DNA of 64,000 bases from Sceloporus undulatus (Eukaryota > Chordata > Lepidosauria > Squamata > Phrynosomatidae). The stretch covers positions 22,505,802 through 22,569,801 of the forward strand of contig NC_056528.1 of assembly GCF_019175285.1 (NCBI RefSeq), written 5' to 3'. The stretch's first letter is position 1; each line of letters opens with the position of its first letter. This document shows positions 9,681 through 19,690 of the stretch, piece after piece. The translations under genes were made by a program, and so were the position numbers. The notes under the pieces were generated by a model. The model was not told the DNA's origin. It did not search any database and saw nothing but the letters and a program-made list of their open reading frames with translations.

Positions 9681-9957
9681 AACAAAAGCTTTAAAACAAC
9701 AACAACAACAATTAAACCATTAGGAACCAGCATAAAACCAGGTTAAACCGCCCCCTTAAAATACGTGTAAAGAGGATGGGTTCAAACGCACACGGAAAAA
9801 TGAGCAATGTCGCAGCGCTGCAGTTGGCAATACCCGACAATTCCCTTTTCTGTTCCTTAGCCTCTGTTTCCGATCTGGAAACCAGGTTTGGGGCCAGGGA
9901 AGCCCCCCAACCGGAGCCCCCTTCATTTGTGGGGCTCTGGCCTCCGAAGCCCAAGGC

Positions 9958-10172
9958 TGTGGCTGCATCCACACTGCAGCAATGATCCGGTTTGACCCCA
10001 CTTTTAACGGCTACGGAATACTGGGAATGGTCGTTGGTTGTTACGACTCCCCCCCCCCCGACTAGGAAACTGTGCGGGAGAAGATGGTAAAAAATTGGAT
10101 GCAGGCTAAAATTGCATTGGCCTTTTTTGCTGCAGCATCACAGTGCTGGCTCACGTTCTGTTTATAATCCTA
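9958..10172. mobile_element. MITE left arm followed by an antisense CR1-like core
   Basis: The left arm (gctgcatccacactgcagca, 9962-10035) is followed after about 60 bp by tgctgcagcatcacagtgct within 10097-10160, the same CR1-derived core as in the composite MITEs but on the opposite strand. No right arm was seen. Confidence 0.6.
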
Positions 10173-10177
10173 AAGTC

Positions 10178-10185
10178 CATTTTTA

Positions 10186-10229
<44 letters not shown>

Positions 10230-10635
10230 ATAGAAAATATATATATTAATAGAATACACACACACACTAATGCATTTATTTATTATTTAATTTGCATAAC
10301 GCCTTTCACTCCATAGGGACTCAAGGCGGCTCACAGACCAAAAACAAAAACAAAAAACACAAACACAAACATTTAAAATCTCACTAAAAATCCAAAACAA
10401 GTGTAAAACCAGATTAAAAATAGACAAAAGTTAAAAGCGTAGCTAAAACCACCTTCTCCATCAAAACCACCCTGATATGATTAGATGCCAAATGCCTGCT
10501 TAAATCAATACAGTATAGCTATAGCTATATTATATTATACTATACTAATTGTAGTATAGTATACTACACTAAATATACTATAGCTATAGTATAGTATAAT
10601 ATAGGATAAGATAGGATAGGATAGGATAGGATAGG
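10178..10635. repeat. Microsatellites and AT-rich sequence
   Basis: (ATCT)n at 10187-10228, a short (CA)n, a LINE-tail-like piece at 10265-10345, then TATAG-rich sequence with self-complementary parts (10505-10600) grading into (AGGAT)n at about 10600-10635. Confidence 0.8.
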
Positions 10636-10637
10636 AT

Positions 10638-10747
10638 AGAGCAGTGGCTTGTAAACGGTTGGTCCTCCAGATGTTTTGGACTTCAGCTCCCAGAACTGAA
10701 GCCGACAACACTTGGAGGACCAAAGTTTGGCAACCACTGCTATAGAG
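10638..10747. mobile_element. hAT-like MITE with 8-bp target duplication
   Basis: Inverted ends CAGTGGCTTGTAAACGGTTG and its complement (ctttggcaaccactg) enclose about 100 bp. The flanks ggatagag and ctatagag look like an imperfect 8-bp duplication, which is the hAT signature. Related copies occur at 25676-25803, 36488-36612 and 21447-21685. Confidence 0.7.
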
Positions 10748-10765
10748 TATCCCAAAGTTTCATAT

Positions 10766-11403
<638 letters not shown>

Positions 11404-11409
11404 TGAGAA

Positions 11410-11560
11410 CCAGAAATAACCCGGTTTGGACCCGCTTAGACTCTTTGTCTGGCTCATGGCTATGGAATTCTGGGAGTTGGAGTTTGTTGTGGGGCCCAAC
11501 TCCCAGAATTCCATAGCCATGAACCAGACAAAGAGTCAAAACAGGGCCAAAATTCGAACT
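11410..11560. mobile_element. Palindromic MITE beside the exon 2 donor
   Basis: Starts with ccagaaataacccggtttgg about 8 bases after the GT of the donor. It contains a hairpin with arms 11440-11480 and 11496-11536 (40 of 41 bp complementary, core ggctatggaattctgggagt) and a 15-base loop. It belongs to the family of 13446-13642 and others. Confidence 0.85.
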
Positions 11561-11654
11561 ATCGAACTTTTCCTAGACCTTGTGGTTCCTTCCCATTGAA
11601 CTCTATGGGAGCAAGCGCTGGTTCCAAGGCCAGTGTGTCTCAAAGGTTGTGGGA

Positions 11655-11870
11655 AGTCGTTGTGGTTGTGTGCTTTGGAGTCGTTGCCTATTTATGGCGG
11701 CCCTAAAGTGGCCCTGTCATGGGGTTTTCTGGGCAAGTTCCTTCGGAGGAGGTTTCTCCTTCCTTGCCATCCTCTGAGGCTGAGAGAGTGTGACCCACCC
11801 AGTGCTTTTCCATGGCCGAGCCGCGATTCGAACCCAGCTCTCAAACCAAAGCTGGCTCTCTCGTTATGGA
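11655..11870 (-). mobile_element. Sauria-type tRNA SINE
   Basis: On the - strand it has the usual order: gagagctgggttcgaatcgc (B-box-like), ggccatgg, gggtcacactctctcagcct, ggaaggcaaggaa, cccagaaaaccccatgacag and a final ggcgacc-type segment. The tail region shows a weak (AAC)-related sequence. Confidence 0.75.
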
Positions 11871-12109
11871 AAGGCGGAGTCCTTCTTCTGGGGTGACTGG
11901 GTCTTATTCAGGATCGTTTGACGCCATTAACTCCGGGGTAATTGTTCCGAACTAGAGTCCATCCCGTTGTTTAGGAGCCAAAACGGTGCTTTTTTTGTAT
12001 GCGGTGCGCGAGTGTTTTAGTTATGCGTTGAACTTCGGTGCAATTTTGTGTAGCTTTTGCACTGTTTGATCTAGAGGATTTGGTCGTTTTTACATCTTTA
12101 TTGTCATAT

Positions 12110-12300
12110 ATATATATGTCTTGTGAGCCGCCTTGGGTCCCTTTCTGGGAGAAAGGCGGCACAGAATGTAAAAAACGATCCAAATCCTCTACATCAAACA
12201 GTATAAAAGCCATATGTACCTTTATTCGACCAACCGAAATGCTGGTTGCAAATGTTGCAAGCTTTCGAAGCCAGATAGTCCGTTGTGTTATAGATTATTG
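12110..12300. repeat. LINE-tail-like end and Penelope-like tail fragment
   Basis: The segment gagccgccttgggtcccttt followed by ctgggagaaaggcggcacag (12124-12165) is the common lizard tail. From 12180 the sequence is a repeat whose - strand reads tatctggcttcgaaagcttg then caacatttgcaaccagcatt, a motif resembling the 3' half of hammerhead-like Penelope tails (GAAAGCTTGC). Confidence 0.45.
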
Positions 12301-12383
12301 ATTACCGATTAATTTTAAACCCAGAGTTTTAACCAGAAATCAACAGGGAGAACAAGGAGCTCGATTGGAAAGGAAACATTTAT

Positions 12384-12544
12384 TGTTGTTGTTGTTGTTG
12401 TTTTAGCTGCAGCATTGTTTACTAAATCCATCCAAACTACTGGGACCCCGAATTCAAAGTGAACCCACTTTTGTATAGCATTTCGAACCAAGAAAACTAC
12501 AAATCACATTTCGTCGGCTACATTTGAATTAAACATTTGCACCC

Positions 12545-12587
<43 letters not shown>

Positions 12588-12590
12588 ATT
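12384..12590. repeat. (GTT)n and (CA)n microsatellites
   Basis: Short (GTT)n at about 12384-12402 and a 40-bp (CA)n run at about 12547-12586. Confidence 0.9.
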
Positions 12591-12971
12591 CGTTGCATGT
12601 CCTAAGGGTTAGCCATCATTCCATCTTTGTATCTATATGTTTTGTTTCGCCCTCCTTAAACTGTTTATGTAGTGCTTCCTTTTAGTTGGGTTAGAGTTGT
12701 AAGTTAGGAGCCAGGAAGGGTCTCCCAGCAAAGGCAGAGGAGCCAGGAGTGCCAAAAAAGGTGGCCACCTTCCACTGTTTAGGGCCCGGAGGCAAAGAAG
12801 GCCTAATCTGAGCCAGGGTTTGGGCCCAGTCTAAGGGCTACGGTTGAACCCAAGAGCCTGGGAGAGAAGTCATAAAGGAGACGACGGTTGCCCTCTGAGC
12901 ATGTGCAGAAAGAAAGGAGGGGAATTGCAAAAGGAGAACAGGACTCCTGCCCTGTTGGGTTGCCTCAGGTC

Positions 12972-13180
12972 TCAAAGGACGGAGGACAAGGGGCGACTAA
13001 GTGGAGGACATTCCAGAAAAGTGGAGGACGTTGCCAAAATTAAATATGAAAGCACTAATAGAAATGTAAAACCCCGTGCTTCTTGAAAATGGAGGACATT
13101 TCGGAGTTCCTCCTGGACAGACGGTTGAAATGTAGGACATGGCCACCTTGTAAAGGGCACCATCCGAGTAAAGAGAAGGA
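12972..13180 (+). repeat. Unnamed dispersed repeat with 'ggaggacatt' units, copy 2
   Basis: Contains ggaggacaaggggcgactaa, gtggaggacattcca, gtggaggacgttgcc, aaatggaggacatttcgg and gtaggacatggcc. It is internally repetitive and matches the reverse complement of 165-262. The parent element is unknown. Confidence 0.5.
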
Positions 13181-13187
13181 TTTCCTT

Positions 13188-13268
13188 CAACTCCCAGAAT
13201 TCCATAGCCTTGAACCAAGGCTGTCAAAGCGGTGCCAAACCGGGTTATTGCTCCAATGTGGATGCAAC
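13188..13268. mobile_element. MITE right-arm fragment
   Basis: The segment ctcccagaattccatagcct through gggttattgctccaatgtgg is a lone right arm of the palindromic family. A LINE-tail-like piece follows at 13330-13380. Confidence 0.6.
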
Positions 13269-13445
13269 CAGAATCTTAACTTGACATTTTTTTTTACATT
13301 ATAAATTTTCATTGTAACTTTTTTTCTTCCTCATGTGAGCCGCCTTGGGTCCCTTTCCGGGAGAAAGGCGGTATAAAAATGAAACCACGTGAATAATAAA
13401 TCCAGTCCAACCCAATGCCATGCAACGAAATACACACAGTTGGGA

Positions 13446-13642
13446 GGCTCCATCCGCACTGGAGAAAAATAATCCAGTTTTGAACCACTTTAACTGCTGT
13501 GGCTCCGTGCTATGGAATCGTGGGAAATGTAGTTCGTTCGGGCAACAGAGGAAGAAATGTCTCGCAGGAGAACTACAATTCCCATTGCACTGAGAGCCGT
13601 GGCTGTTAAAGTACTGTCAGCCTGGATTATTTCTGCAACCTC
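13446..13642. mobile_element. Complete palindromic MITE
   Basis: Begins ctccatccgcactggagaaa and ends ctggattatttctgcaacc. The arms pair over about 70 bases each (tgctatggaatcgtgggaaa against caattcccattgcactgaga, diverged). This is the CR1-free form of the family. Confidence 0.8.
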
Positions 13643-13664
13643 AAATATCATTTCTACTACTGCA

Positions 13665-13932
13665 TTATTATTATTATTATTATTAATTACTCGTTTTATT
13701 GCTAACGCTGCCCCTGCTAAATATGATTAATACTATTAAGTATTATTATGATAATCAATAATATTAATAAAATATTAATACTATTTATTATTAATAGCGG
13801 TATTTCTTCTATTCTGTCCCTTTCCTTATGTCCCGTCTTTTCCCCTAAAGCTCCCAAGTTTTGTTTTGTTTTGTTTTAATTATTATTACATTAAATTAAG
13901 ATAAATTTTAATGAGGATGGTTGGACAAGATA

Positions 13933-13983
<51 letters not shown>

Positions 13984-14080
13984 NNNNNNNNNNTTCGGAT
14001 CATGCCTTTCTGCCCATGCATTTCCTGACCGCAATTTGATAGCCTTTTGGCTGAAGAGCGGCGTATAAATCAATAAATGT
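13665..14080. repeat. AT-rich microsatellites with (GAT)n beside an assembly gap
   Basis: (TTA)n at about 13665-13685, AT-rich sequence, then (GAT)n at about 13932-13983 ending directly at 10 Ns (13984-13993). The gap probably reflects a microsatellite that did not assemble. Confidence 0.85.
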
Positions 14081-14111
14081 TATTAAATATGATATTATAA
14101 TTTAATTTAAT

Positions 14112-14315
14112 ATGCAGCCAGCCCTCCATATCCACAGGTTTTTTCTTAAACCACGGATTCAATATCCACGGCTTGAAAAAATAATATTTTGAATATATAT
14201 AAATGTATAAAAGATGCAAATATAACTTTGATTTTGCCGTTTTATATAAAGGGATGCCATTGGATAGAAGGGGATTTGAGCATCCCTGGATTTTGGGGCC
14301 CGGGATTAGTTCCAT
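14112..14315. mobile_element. Tigger/pogo-like MITE, partial
   Basis: The segment gccagccctccatatccaca and the later gggatttgagcatccctgga resemble the ends and centre of the better copy at 30380-30608 (a Tc1/mariner-type family with TA target sites). The right end is degraded. Confidence 0.6.
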
Positions 14316-14395
14316 CTAATCTATTAGATTATGACCGTTTCATTCATTCTCGTTATTCCAAAGAACTATTGATCATCGTAGGAGGAAAGGCAATC

Positions 14396-14582
14396 TAAAC
14401 ACACTGCGGAAATAATCCCGTTCCAGACCACTTTCACTGCCCTGACTAAATGCTAGGGAATTCTGGGAACTGTAGTTTAGGAAGACATTTTTTAGCCTTC
14501 TCTGTCCATAAACTACTCAATTCCCAGGACTCCCAGGAAAGTTCAAGTGGTCTCAAACGGGATTATTTCGGCAGTGTGTTTC
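14396..14582. mobile_element. Complete palindromic MITE
   Basis: Begins acacactgcggaaataatcc and ends gggattatttcggcagtgtg. The arms meet around a ttagccttctctgtcc centre, and ggaattctgggaactgtagt marks the inner left arm. Confidence 0.8.
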
Positions 14583-14749
14583 CGACCCGCGTTTAAATCC
14601 GTTTAAAGGTGCGGGGAAGGCGAGGTTTCGGCTCTTCCAGGAATGTGGATCCTGCTGATAGATCTTTTGGTAGATCCCCCCAGAGATTTGCTACAGAAGA
14701 TCCTCTTCTAGGGCGGTTGAAATTCAAAAGGGGAATGGATTCGTGAGTC

Positions 14750-14802
14750 CAAAGAGTGGTGTCAAAACCGGATTATTTCTGCAGTGCGGATGCAGCATAG
14801 AC
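14750..14802. mobile_element. MITE right-end fragment
   Basis: The segment gtggtgtcaaaaccggatta through ttctgcagtgcggatgcag is a terminal piece of the palindromic family. Confidence 0.6.
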
Positions 14803-14851
14803 CCGGAACGCAGCAGACCTTCTTACACGAGGCTAATTTGTAGAGATCCTT

Positions 14852-14863
14852 TCGTTGTTGTTG

Positions 14864-14896
<33 letters not shown>

Positions 14897-15085
14897 GTGC
14901 CTTCTAGTCGTTTTCGACTGATGGTGACCCAATCTTGGTTTTGTTCCGAAGGTGCGTTCCGAAGGGGCTTGCCCTCGCTATCCTTTGAGGCTGAGAGAGT
15001 GTGACTCGCCTAAAAACCAGCCATCCAACGGGTTTGCGAGCCCGGATTCGAACCCCGCTCTCTCCAGAGTCCAAAGCGCTTAGTT
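14852..15085 (-). mobile_element. Sauria-type tRNA SINE with (AAC)n tail
   Basis: A (GTT)n run (14852-14895, the tail in reverse) is followed by gtgtgccttctagtcgtttt, gactgatggtgaccca, ctttgaggctgagagagtgt and attcgaaccccgctctctcc. These are the SINE parts in reverse order, head at the right. Confidence 0.85.
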
Positions 15086-15194
15086 TAGGGGTTTGTTTTA
15101 GCATTTCCTACTTGAATATTTGCAAAATGACTCAAGTTTTAAAAATCGGGTCTGAGAATATCCAGCAGAGACCATCCCCCACCCCCAACAAGCG

Positions 15195-15275
15195 ACACTT
15201 CCCAGAATGCCATAGCACGGCAACCGTGGCAGTTAAAGCCGGTGTCGGACCCGGTTATTTCTCCAGTGCGCCCCC
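15195..15275. mobile_element. MITE right-arm fragment
   Basis: The segment cttcccagaatgccatagca to cggttatttctccagtgcg is a lone right half, directly before a GC-rich single-copy stretch (15275-15400). Confidence 0.65.
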
Positions 15276-15399
15276 AAAGCCCTTGTGGCTCCGACTCCGG
15301 ACCATTGGAACCCCTTTTGGGTCCCGATCCAGGAGGAAGGCGCCCCTTTGGCCTCGGGCGGCGCAGAGTCGGGGGTCGGCAGCGGCGGGGCGACGGGTT

Positions 15400-15545
15400 T
15401 TGTATGAAGCTAAACACACAACAACAGCGGCTAACACGCCGCCCTATTAATAATGGATCCCAATTACTGCTTCGGGCATCAATAATTAAGCGCCGTTACA
15501 GTAATTACACAATTATGATGATGATGAATAATTTAGCGGAGGAAA
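15400..15545. promoter_or_regulatory. Candidate conserved non-coding element in BARHL1 intron 2
   Basis: A non-repetitive, complex sequence with many homeodomain-type TAAT/ATTA cores (ccctattaataatggatccc, tcaataattaagcgccgtta, cagtaattacacaattatga) between GC-rich sequence and a purine repeat. It is free of transposon sequence inside an intron otherwise packed with it. That pattern suggests selection, but no alignment was available. Confidence 0.4.
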
Positions 15546-15644
15546 AGAGGCCTGGAAGCGCAGAGCTCCGGGGAGGAAAGGAAGGAAAGAAGGAAGGAAG
15601 GAAGAAAAGAAGGAAAGAAAGCGGTGGAGAGAGAGAGGAGGCAC

Positions 15645-15955
15645 GCATTCACACTCATAGGGAAAATCCGCTTTGGCGCCGCTTTGATTGCTATGGAATC
15701 CTGGGAATGTCCGTTTGGCCTTCTTACTTTCCTCCCTTCTCTTCATGCAGGCTGCAATGGGATCTGCCTTCTTTGCTGCAGCAACACCTCGCGGGCGCAT
15801 CATGTTCCATTTCCCAAAGTCTTTCTTCTATCTAGATAGTAGACAATATCCCAAAATCCCGCAGCACAAGGCCACAAGAAACTACAATTCCCAGAATTGC
15901 ATAGCATGAGGCCCTGGCAGTTAAAGCAGTGTCAAATCTGATTGTTCCCATTCAG
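15645..15955. mobile_element. Palindromic MITE with an antisense CR1-like core
   Basis: The left arm (about 15655-15710, tgctatggaatcctgggaat) and the right arm (15885-15950, actacaattcccagaattgc) flank gcaggctgcaatgggatctg and cttctttgctgcagcaacac (about 15747-15820), the CR1-derived core read in reverse. It has the same architecture as 372-721 and 25005-25225. Confidence 0.7.
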
Positions 15956-16065
15956 GCTGCATCCACACTGGAGAAATAACCCGGTTTGACGGGGCTTTAA
16001 CTGGCCTGGCTCGATGCTATGGAATTCTGGGAATTGTGGTTTGCGGTGGGCCCCAGAGTCTGTAG
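15956..16065. mobile_element. Left half of a palindromic MITE
   Basis: The segment ggctgcatccacactggaga through tgtggtttgcggtgggcccc directly abuts the previous copy. No right arm follows. Confidence 0.7.
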
Positions 16066-16169
16066 TTCAACCCTCGGACCGCTCCTGGAGATGGAGGCTC
16101 TATTTATTGGTATTATTTTCGTAGAAGCCGCCTTGAATTCAATTCATGTGAGACAGGACAGGAGGACAT

Positions 16170-16275
16170 CAAAATGATAGAATCATAGAGTCATAGAGTT
16201 GGGAGAGACCCCAAGAAGGGCCACCCAGTCCAACCCATTCTGTCATGCAGGAACTCTCAATCAAAGCATACCCAA
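16170..16275 (-). mobile_element. CR1 LINE 3' end fragment
   Basis: The segment tagaatcatagagtcatag (the terminal ATTCTATGA repeats in reverse) runs into tgcaggaactctcaatcaaa. It is the last ~100 bases of CR1 on the - strand. Confidence 0.85.
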
Positions 16276-16868
16276 GAGATGCCCAAAGAGAACAAAATGA
16301 ATGAAACACTCCAAAAGTGGCAGAGAAGATTTCTTTACCAAAGAACTGAGCTCAGGGTGTTAGAAATTAAAGGAGTAATAATAATATGTTCACAACTCTA
16401 GATAGCAGAAGTCATGCAGGACTTCCTGAGAGCACTGATGAGGGAACTGCTCATGAATTAATGCACTTTGAAAACCCCACAGGCAGCTGTTCTTGCCCCT
16501 CGCTTGCAATAAAAATACCAGAACAAACACATAGCTTTATTGCTTAGTACTATATTACTATACTACCCATGTCCTGCCTTTTCATGACACCCCAAAGCAG
16601 CTGCCCTTGGCCTCCTGACAGGGCCAGGCCCCATCCTGCCAACAAAAGGGGGACCATCGCTTCCCAGTGCAGCCCATTCCAGGGTCAAAGGCCCTAAAAA
16701 AGTCCTATGTCCAGACCATTGCGCTTCCCTGCAATTTCCACTGGGGCTCTAAGAATTGGCTTTTGGAGCAACAGTCTGAGCCATTACCTGCCTTTCAGCC
16801 CTCCAAATATGTGACCTTCCAGCTGTGGGGTCATGGATGCCCTGCTGGTTGTGTAGGAAGCTGTCTAT
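16275..16868. other. Intron 2 stretch, nothing recognised
   Basis: No exon and no named repeat. The sequence includes an aataaaaataccagaac piece but no supporting gene structure. Confidence 0.4.
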
Positions 16869-17062
16869 AGAATCATAGAATCCTAGGGTTGGAAGAGACC
16901 CCAAGAAGGGCCCTGATCCAGTCCAACCCCCTTCTGCCATGCAGGAACTCTCAGTCAAAGCATCCCCATTGACAGATGGCCATCCAGCCTCTGTTTAAAG
17001 ACCTCCAAGGAAGGAGACTCCAGTAGGATGTTCCTCCTCATGTTGAGGTGGAATGAGTCCTT
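16868..17062 (-). mobile_element. CR1 LINE 3' end fragment
   Basis: The segment agaatcatagaatcctaggg, tgcaggaactctcagtcaaa, gatggccatccagcctctgt and ggaaggagactccagtagga is the standard CR1 3' sequence in reverse, about 190 bases. Confidence 0.85.
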
Positions 17063-17494
17063 TGGCACTGTCAAGAACACCTCTGAGCAGATCATCTTGG
17101 AGAGGGCTACAGAGGGATAGATGATATTAAAACTGAATGATGGGTAACCTAGGTGTAGACAGAAGAGGTTTGGCTTCTGACACTAAAGTCTTCATTTCTG
17201 AGGCAGAGGACTACTGTCTACAGATGATGGCATGCACTTTCCAAAGGCCAGGAAGACTGTCTTTGGTAGGAGCATGGCAAACCTGATCAAGAGGGCTTTA
17301 AACTAAATCCTTGGGGGTCTGGTTGGAGACGAAATCTTGGGGATGAAAGGTTGGAGATCAGCCCAGAGACAAGCCTTAAACACAAAGATCTGGATTCTAG
17401 AGAAGAAAGTTGAGCGAATGAATACAATCCACAGAAAAATTGACAGCGGATTAATAAGTGAGAACAAACAAGGTTTCTGATGTCTTTGTACCAA

Positions 17495-17850
17495 ACAAGA
17501 GGATCTTGAAGTCATAGTGCAGGAAGGTAAATATGACTTTATGGGCATCACAGGGACCTCATGGGAAAACTCCCATGATTGGGATATTACAATTGAAGGG
17601 TATATAACCTATACAAAAAGAATATACGTGGAAGAAAAGGAGTTGGAATGGCATTATATGTCAAAGACAGTTGTACAGAAATCCATGCGAGTGAGTGGAC
17701 CAGTTGAGAGCATTGGTGCAAAAATAAATGGAGGAGGAGGAAATAAAAGCAACATTGTAGAAGCTTGCTACAGACCAACAAACCAAGAAGAAGTGCTGGG
17801 TTATGCTTTGTACAAACACATATCAGGAAAAGGATACACATAAAGAATGC
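17495..17850 (+). mobile_element. CR1 LINE endonuclease fragment
   Basis: Encodes YDFMGITGTSWENSHDWDIT followed by IEGY, close to the CR1 ORF2 endonuclease (DLVGITETWWDESHDWDxxIEGY), then CYRPTNQEE like the CR1 'YRPP' motif. It is a diverged remnant, and its + orientation is opposite to the CR1 copy at 19690-20960. Confidence 0.75.
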
Positions 17851-17954
17851 AAGGAAGGACAAATCACCAAGGAAGAGTACAGATGGGTAGCCTAAGCTTG
17901 TAGGAATGGTATAAAGATAAATACATAGTATAAAGAAAGCTATCTCTAGCAGAT

Positions 17955-19690
17955 GCCCAGCTACTGTCTAGCTGCCACCCAGCCAGATCCAGAAAGGGCT
18001 GCCAGGCTTCCCTGCCCACTCTCTGCCCTCTCCCTCTGCTTGACCTCCATGGTTGGGCCTCTCCATCTGTCTGGTCTTCCCCTCTTTCTGCTGCCTCCTT
18101 CCTTCCCTTTCTAATGAGTCATGCCTTCTCATGATGTGGCCAAAGTCCAACAGCCTCAGTTCCATCATCTTGCCTTCCAGAGGGATCTCAGGCTTGATCT
18201 GTCCAAGGACCCATTTGTTTGTCTTGATGGCCATTCGCAGTATCCTCAGCACTCTTCCCTAGCACCACATCTCAAATGAATTAATTTTCTTCCTATCTGC
18301 TTTCTTAACTGTCCAGATCTCACATCTGTACATGATGACTTGGACAATTCTAACTTTAGTGTGTATCTTTATACTTTAGGATCTTGTCTAGGTCTTTCAT
18401 GGCTGCCCTTCCTAGTCCTAGTCTTCTTCTGATTTCTTGACTGCAGCCTCCATTCTGGTCAATGTTTGATCCACGGTATGAGGAATCTTTGGGGCAGTAC
18501 AGATGGGCAGCCCATCCCTGTAAGCCCCGTGTCTTTGCAGCAACATCCGCATGCTGCAGCGCAGATGCGCCGTCCAAAAGGAGCCGCTCCAGACGACACA
18601 GCCCTATGATGTCTATTCTGCCCAGAAGCATGCGGGCGCTCGGGTGCCCTTATGTCATGAGGCTGCATCCCGTGTGGCTGAGATTAAGGCTCGGTACATA
18701 TGGATGCTGCACTGCATCAAACCCTAATATTGGTGCAAGCGGCCTGTCTGTACCGGGCCTTTGACTATTTTAATTTTCTCATTGTCTCGGTTGAATTTGA
18801 ATAGTCCCTCCATGGTCATTATTTTTGTTTTACGTTCAGTATTAAGCCTGCCTTTGCACTTTCTTCCTTGACCTTCCTTAGTAATTGTTCCAAGTCCATG
18901 ATGTTTTCTGCTAGTAGTATGGCATCATCTGCATAGCTAATTGCTGACATTCTTTCCTCCTTCCTGCTATCTTCACCCTTCTTCCTTCTGAGTCTCAACC
19001 AGATCTTCATATGATATTTTCTGCATACGAGTTGAGCAAATAATATACAGTCTTGCCTGACCTCTTTGCCAGCTGAGAACCATTGTGTTTATCCATATTT
19101 TGTTCCAACAGCAGCCTCTTGTCCTAAGTAGAGATTTTTCCTCAGGCTATCAAATGCAATGCAACTCTCATGTCTTTGAGAGCATTCCATAGCCTTGCCT
19201 TTCATGCAGATCTATGCAATCAAAGGCTTTGCTATATAGTCTATAAAGCACATTCCTTAGTGACCTCCATTAAGGAGTGGTTGCTAGTTCCCCTACCAAT
19301 CCTGAACCCTATTTGCACCTCTGGGATTTCTCTCTCCATATATGATTGGAGTCTGTGTTACAGACTATTAAGCCTAATTTTGCTTTCATGGGAAATTAAT
19401 GCTATAGCCCTATAGTTGCCAGTGTCATTTGTGTCTCCTTTTTTTGCAGATGGGGTTGTATATTGAACTGGATAGTTGCAGTCCGTAGGCCATGTTTTGT
19501 TTTCCATGCTTGTTGGCATAATTTTAGATACTAGAGTTGGTTCTGTCTGTGTCGATTGTAGCAGTTCATTTGGCACATCATCTGTTCCTGGTGATTTATT
19601 CTACCCGGTTTCTCTTATTGCAGTTTCTAACTTTCTTTCTAGAATTTGGGGTTCGTCGTCATATGCTTCTTCATCCCATGTGTTGCTTTC
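17955..19690 (-). mobile_element. RTE/BovB-like LINE (reverse transcriptase)
   Basis: On the - strand: KKGDTNDTGNYRAIALISHE (reverse-transcriptase block 1), then SYADDAILLAENIMDLEQLL (the YADD catalytic block), then ECEIWTVKKA-type and FGHIMRRHDSLER motifs typical of RTE/BovB C-termini. Several frames are needed, so it is decayed. A separate palindromic element interrupts it at about 18485-18770. It abuts a CR1 copy on its upstream side. Confidence 0.85.
18485..18770. mobile_element. Palindromic MITE inserted in the RTE element
   Basis: The segment ggggcagtacagatgggcag near the left and ggcctgtctgtaccgggcct near the right are degenerate inverted ends of the 'gggc..acagac..ggcc' type seen at 32105-32328. 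The centre is unusually CpG-rich. The RTE coding sequence resumes on both sides. Confidence 0.55.

Noticed and set aside
13891-14073. Poly-histidine ORF
   Set aside because: Translation of the (GAT)n microsatellite that runs into the assembly gap.
16380-16565. Possible LTR-like segment
   Set aside because: No paired copy, no primer-binding site, no gag or pol sequence nearby; nothing supports an LTR element here.
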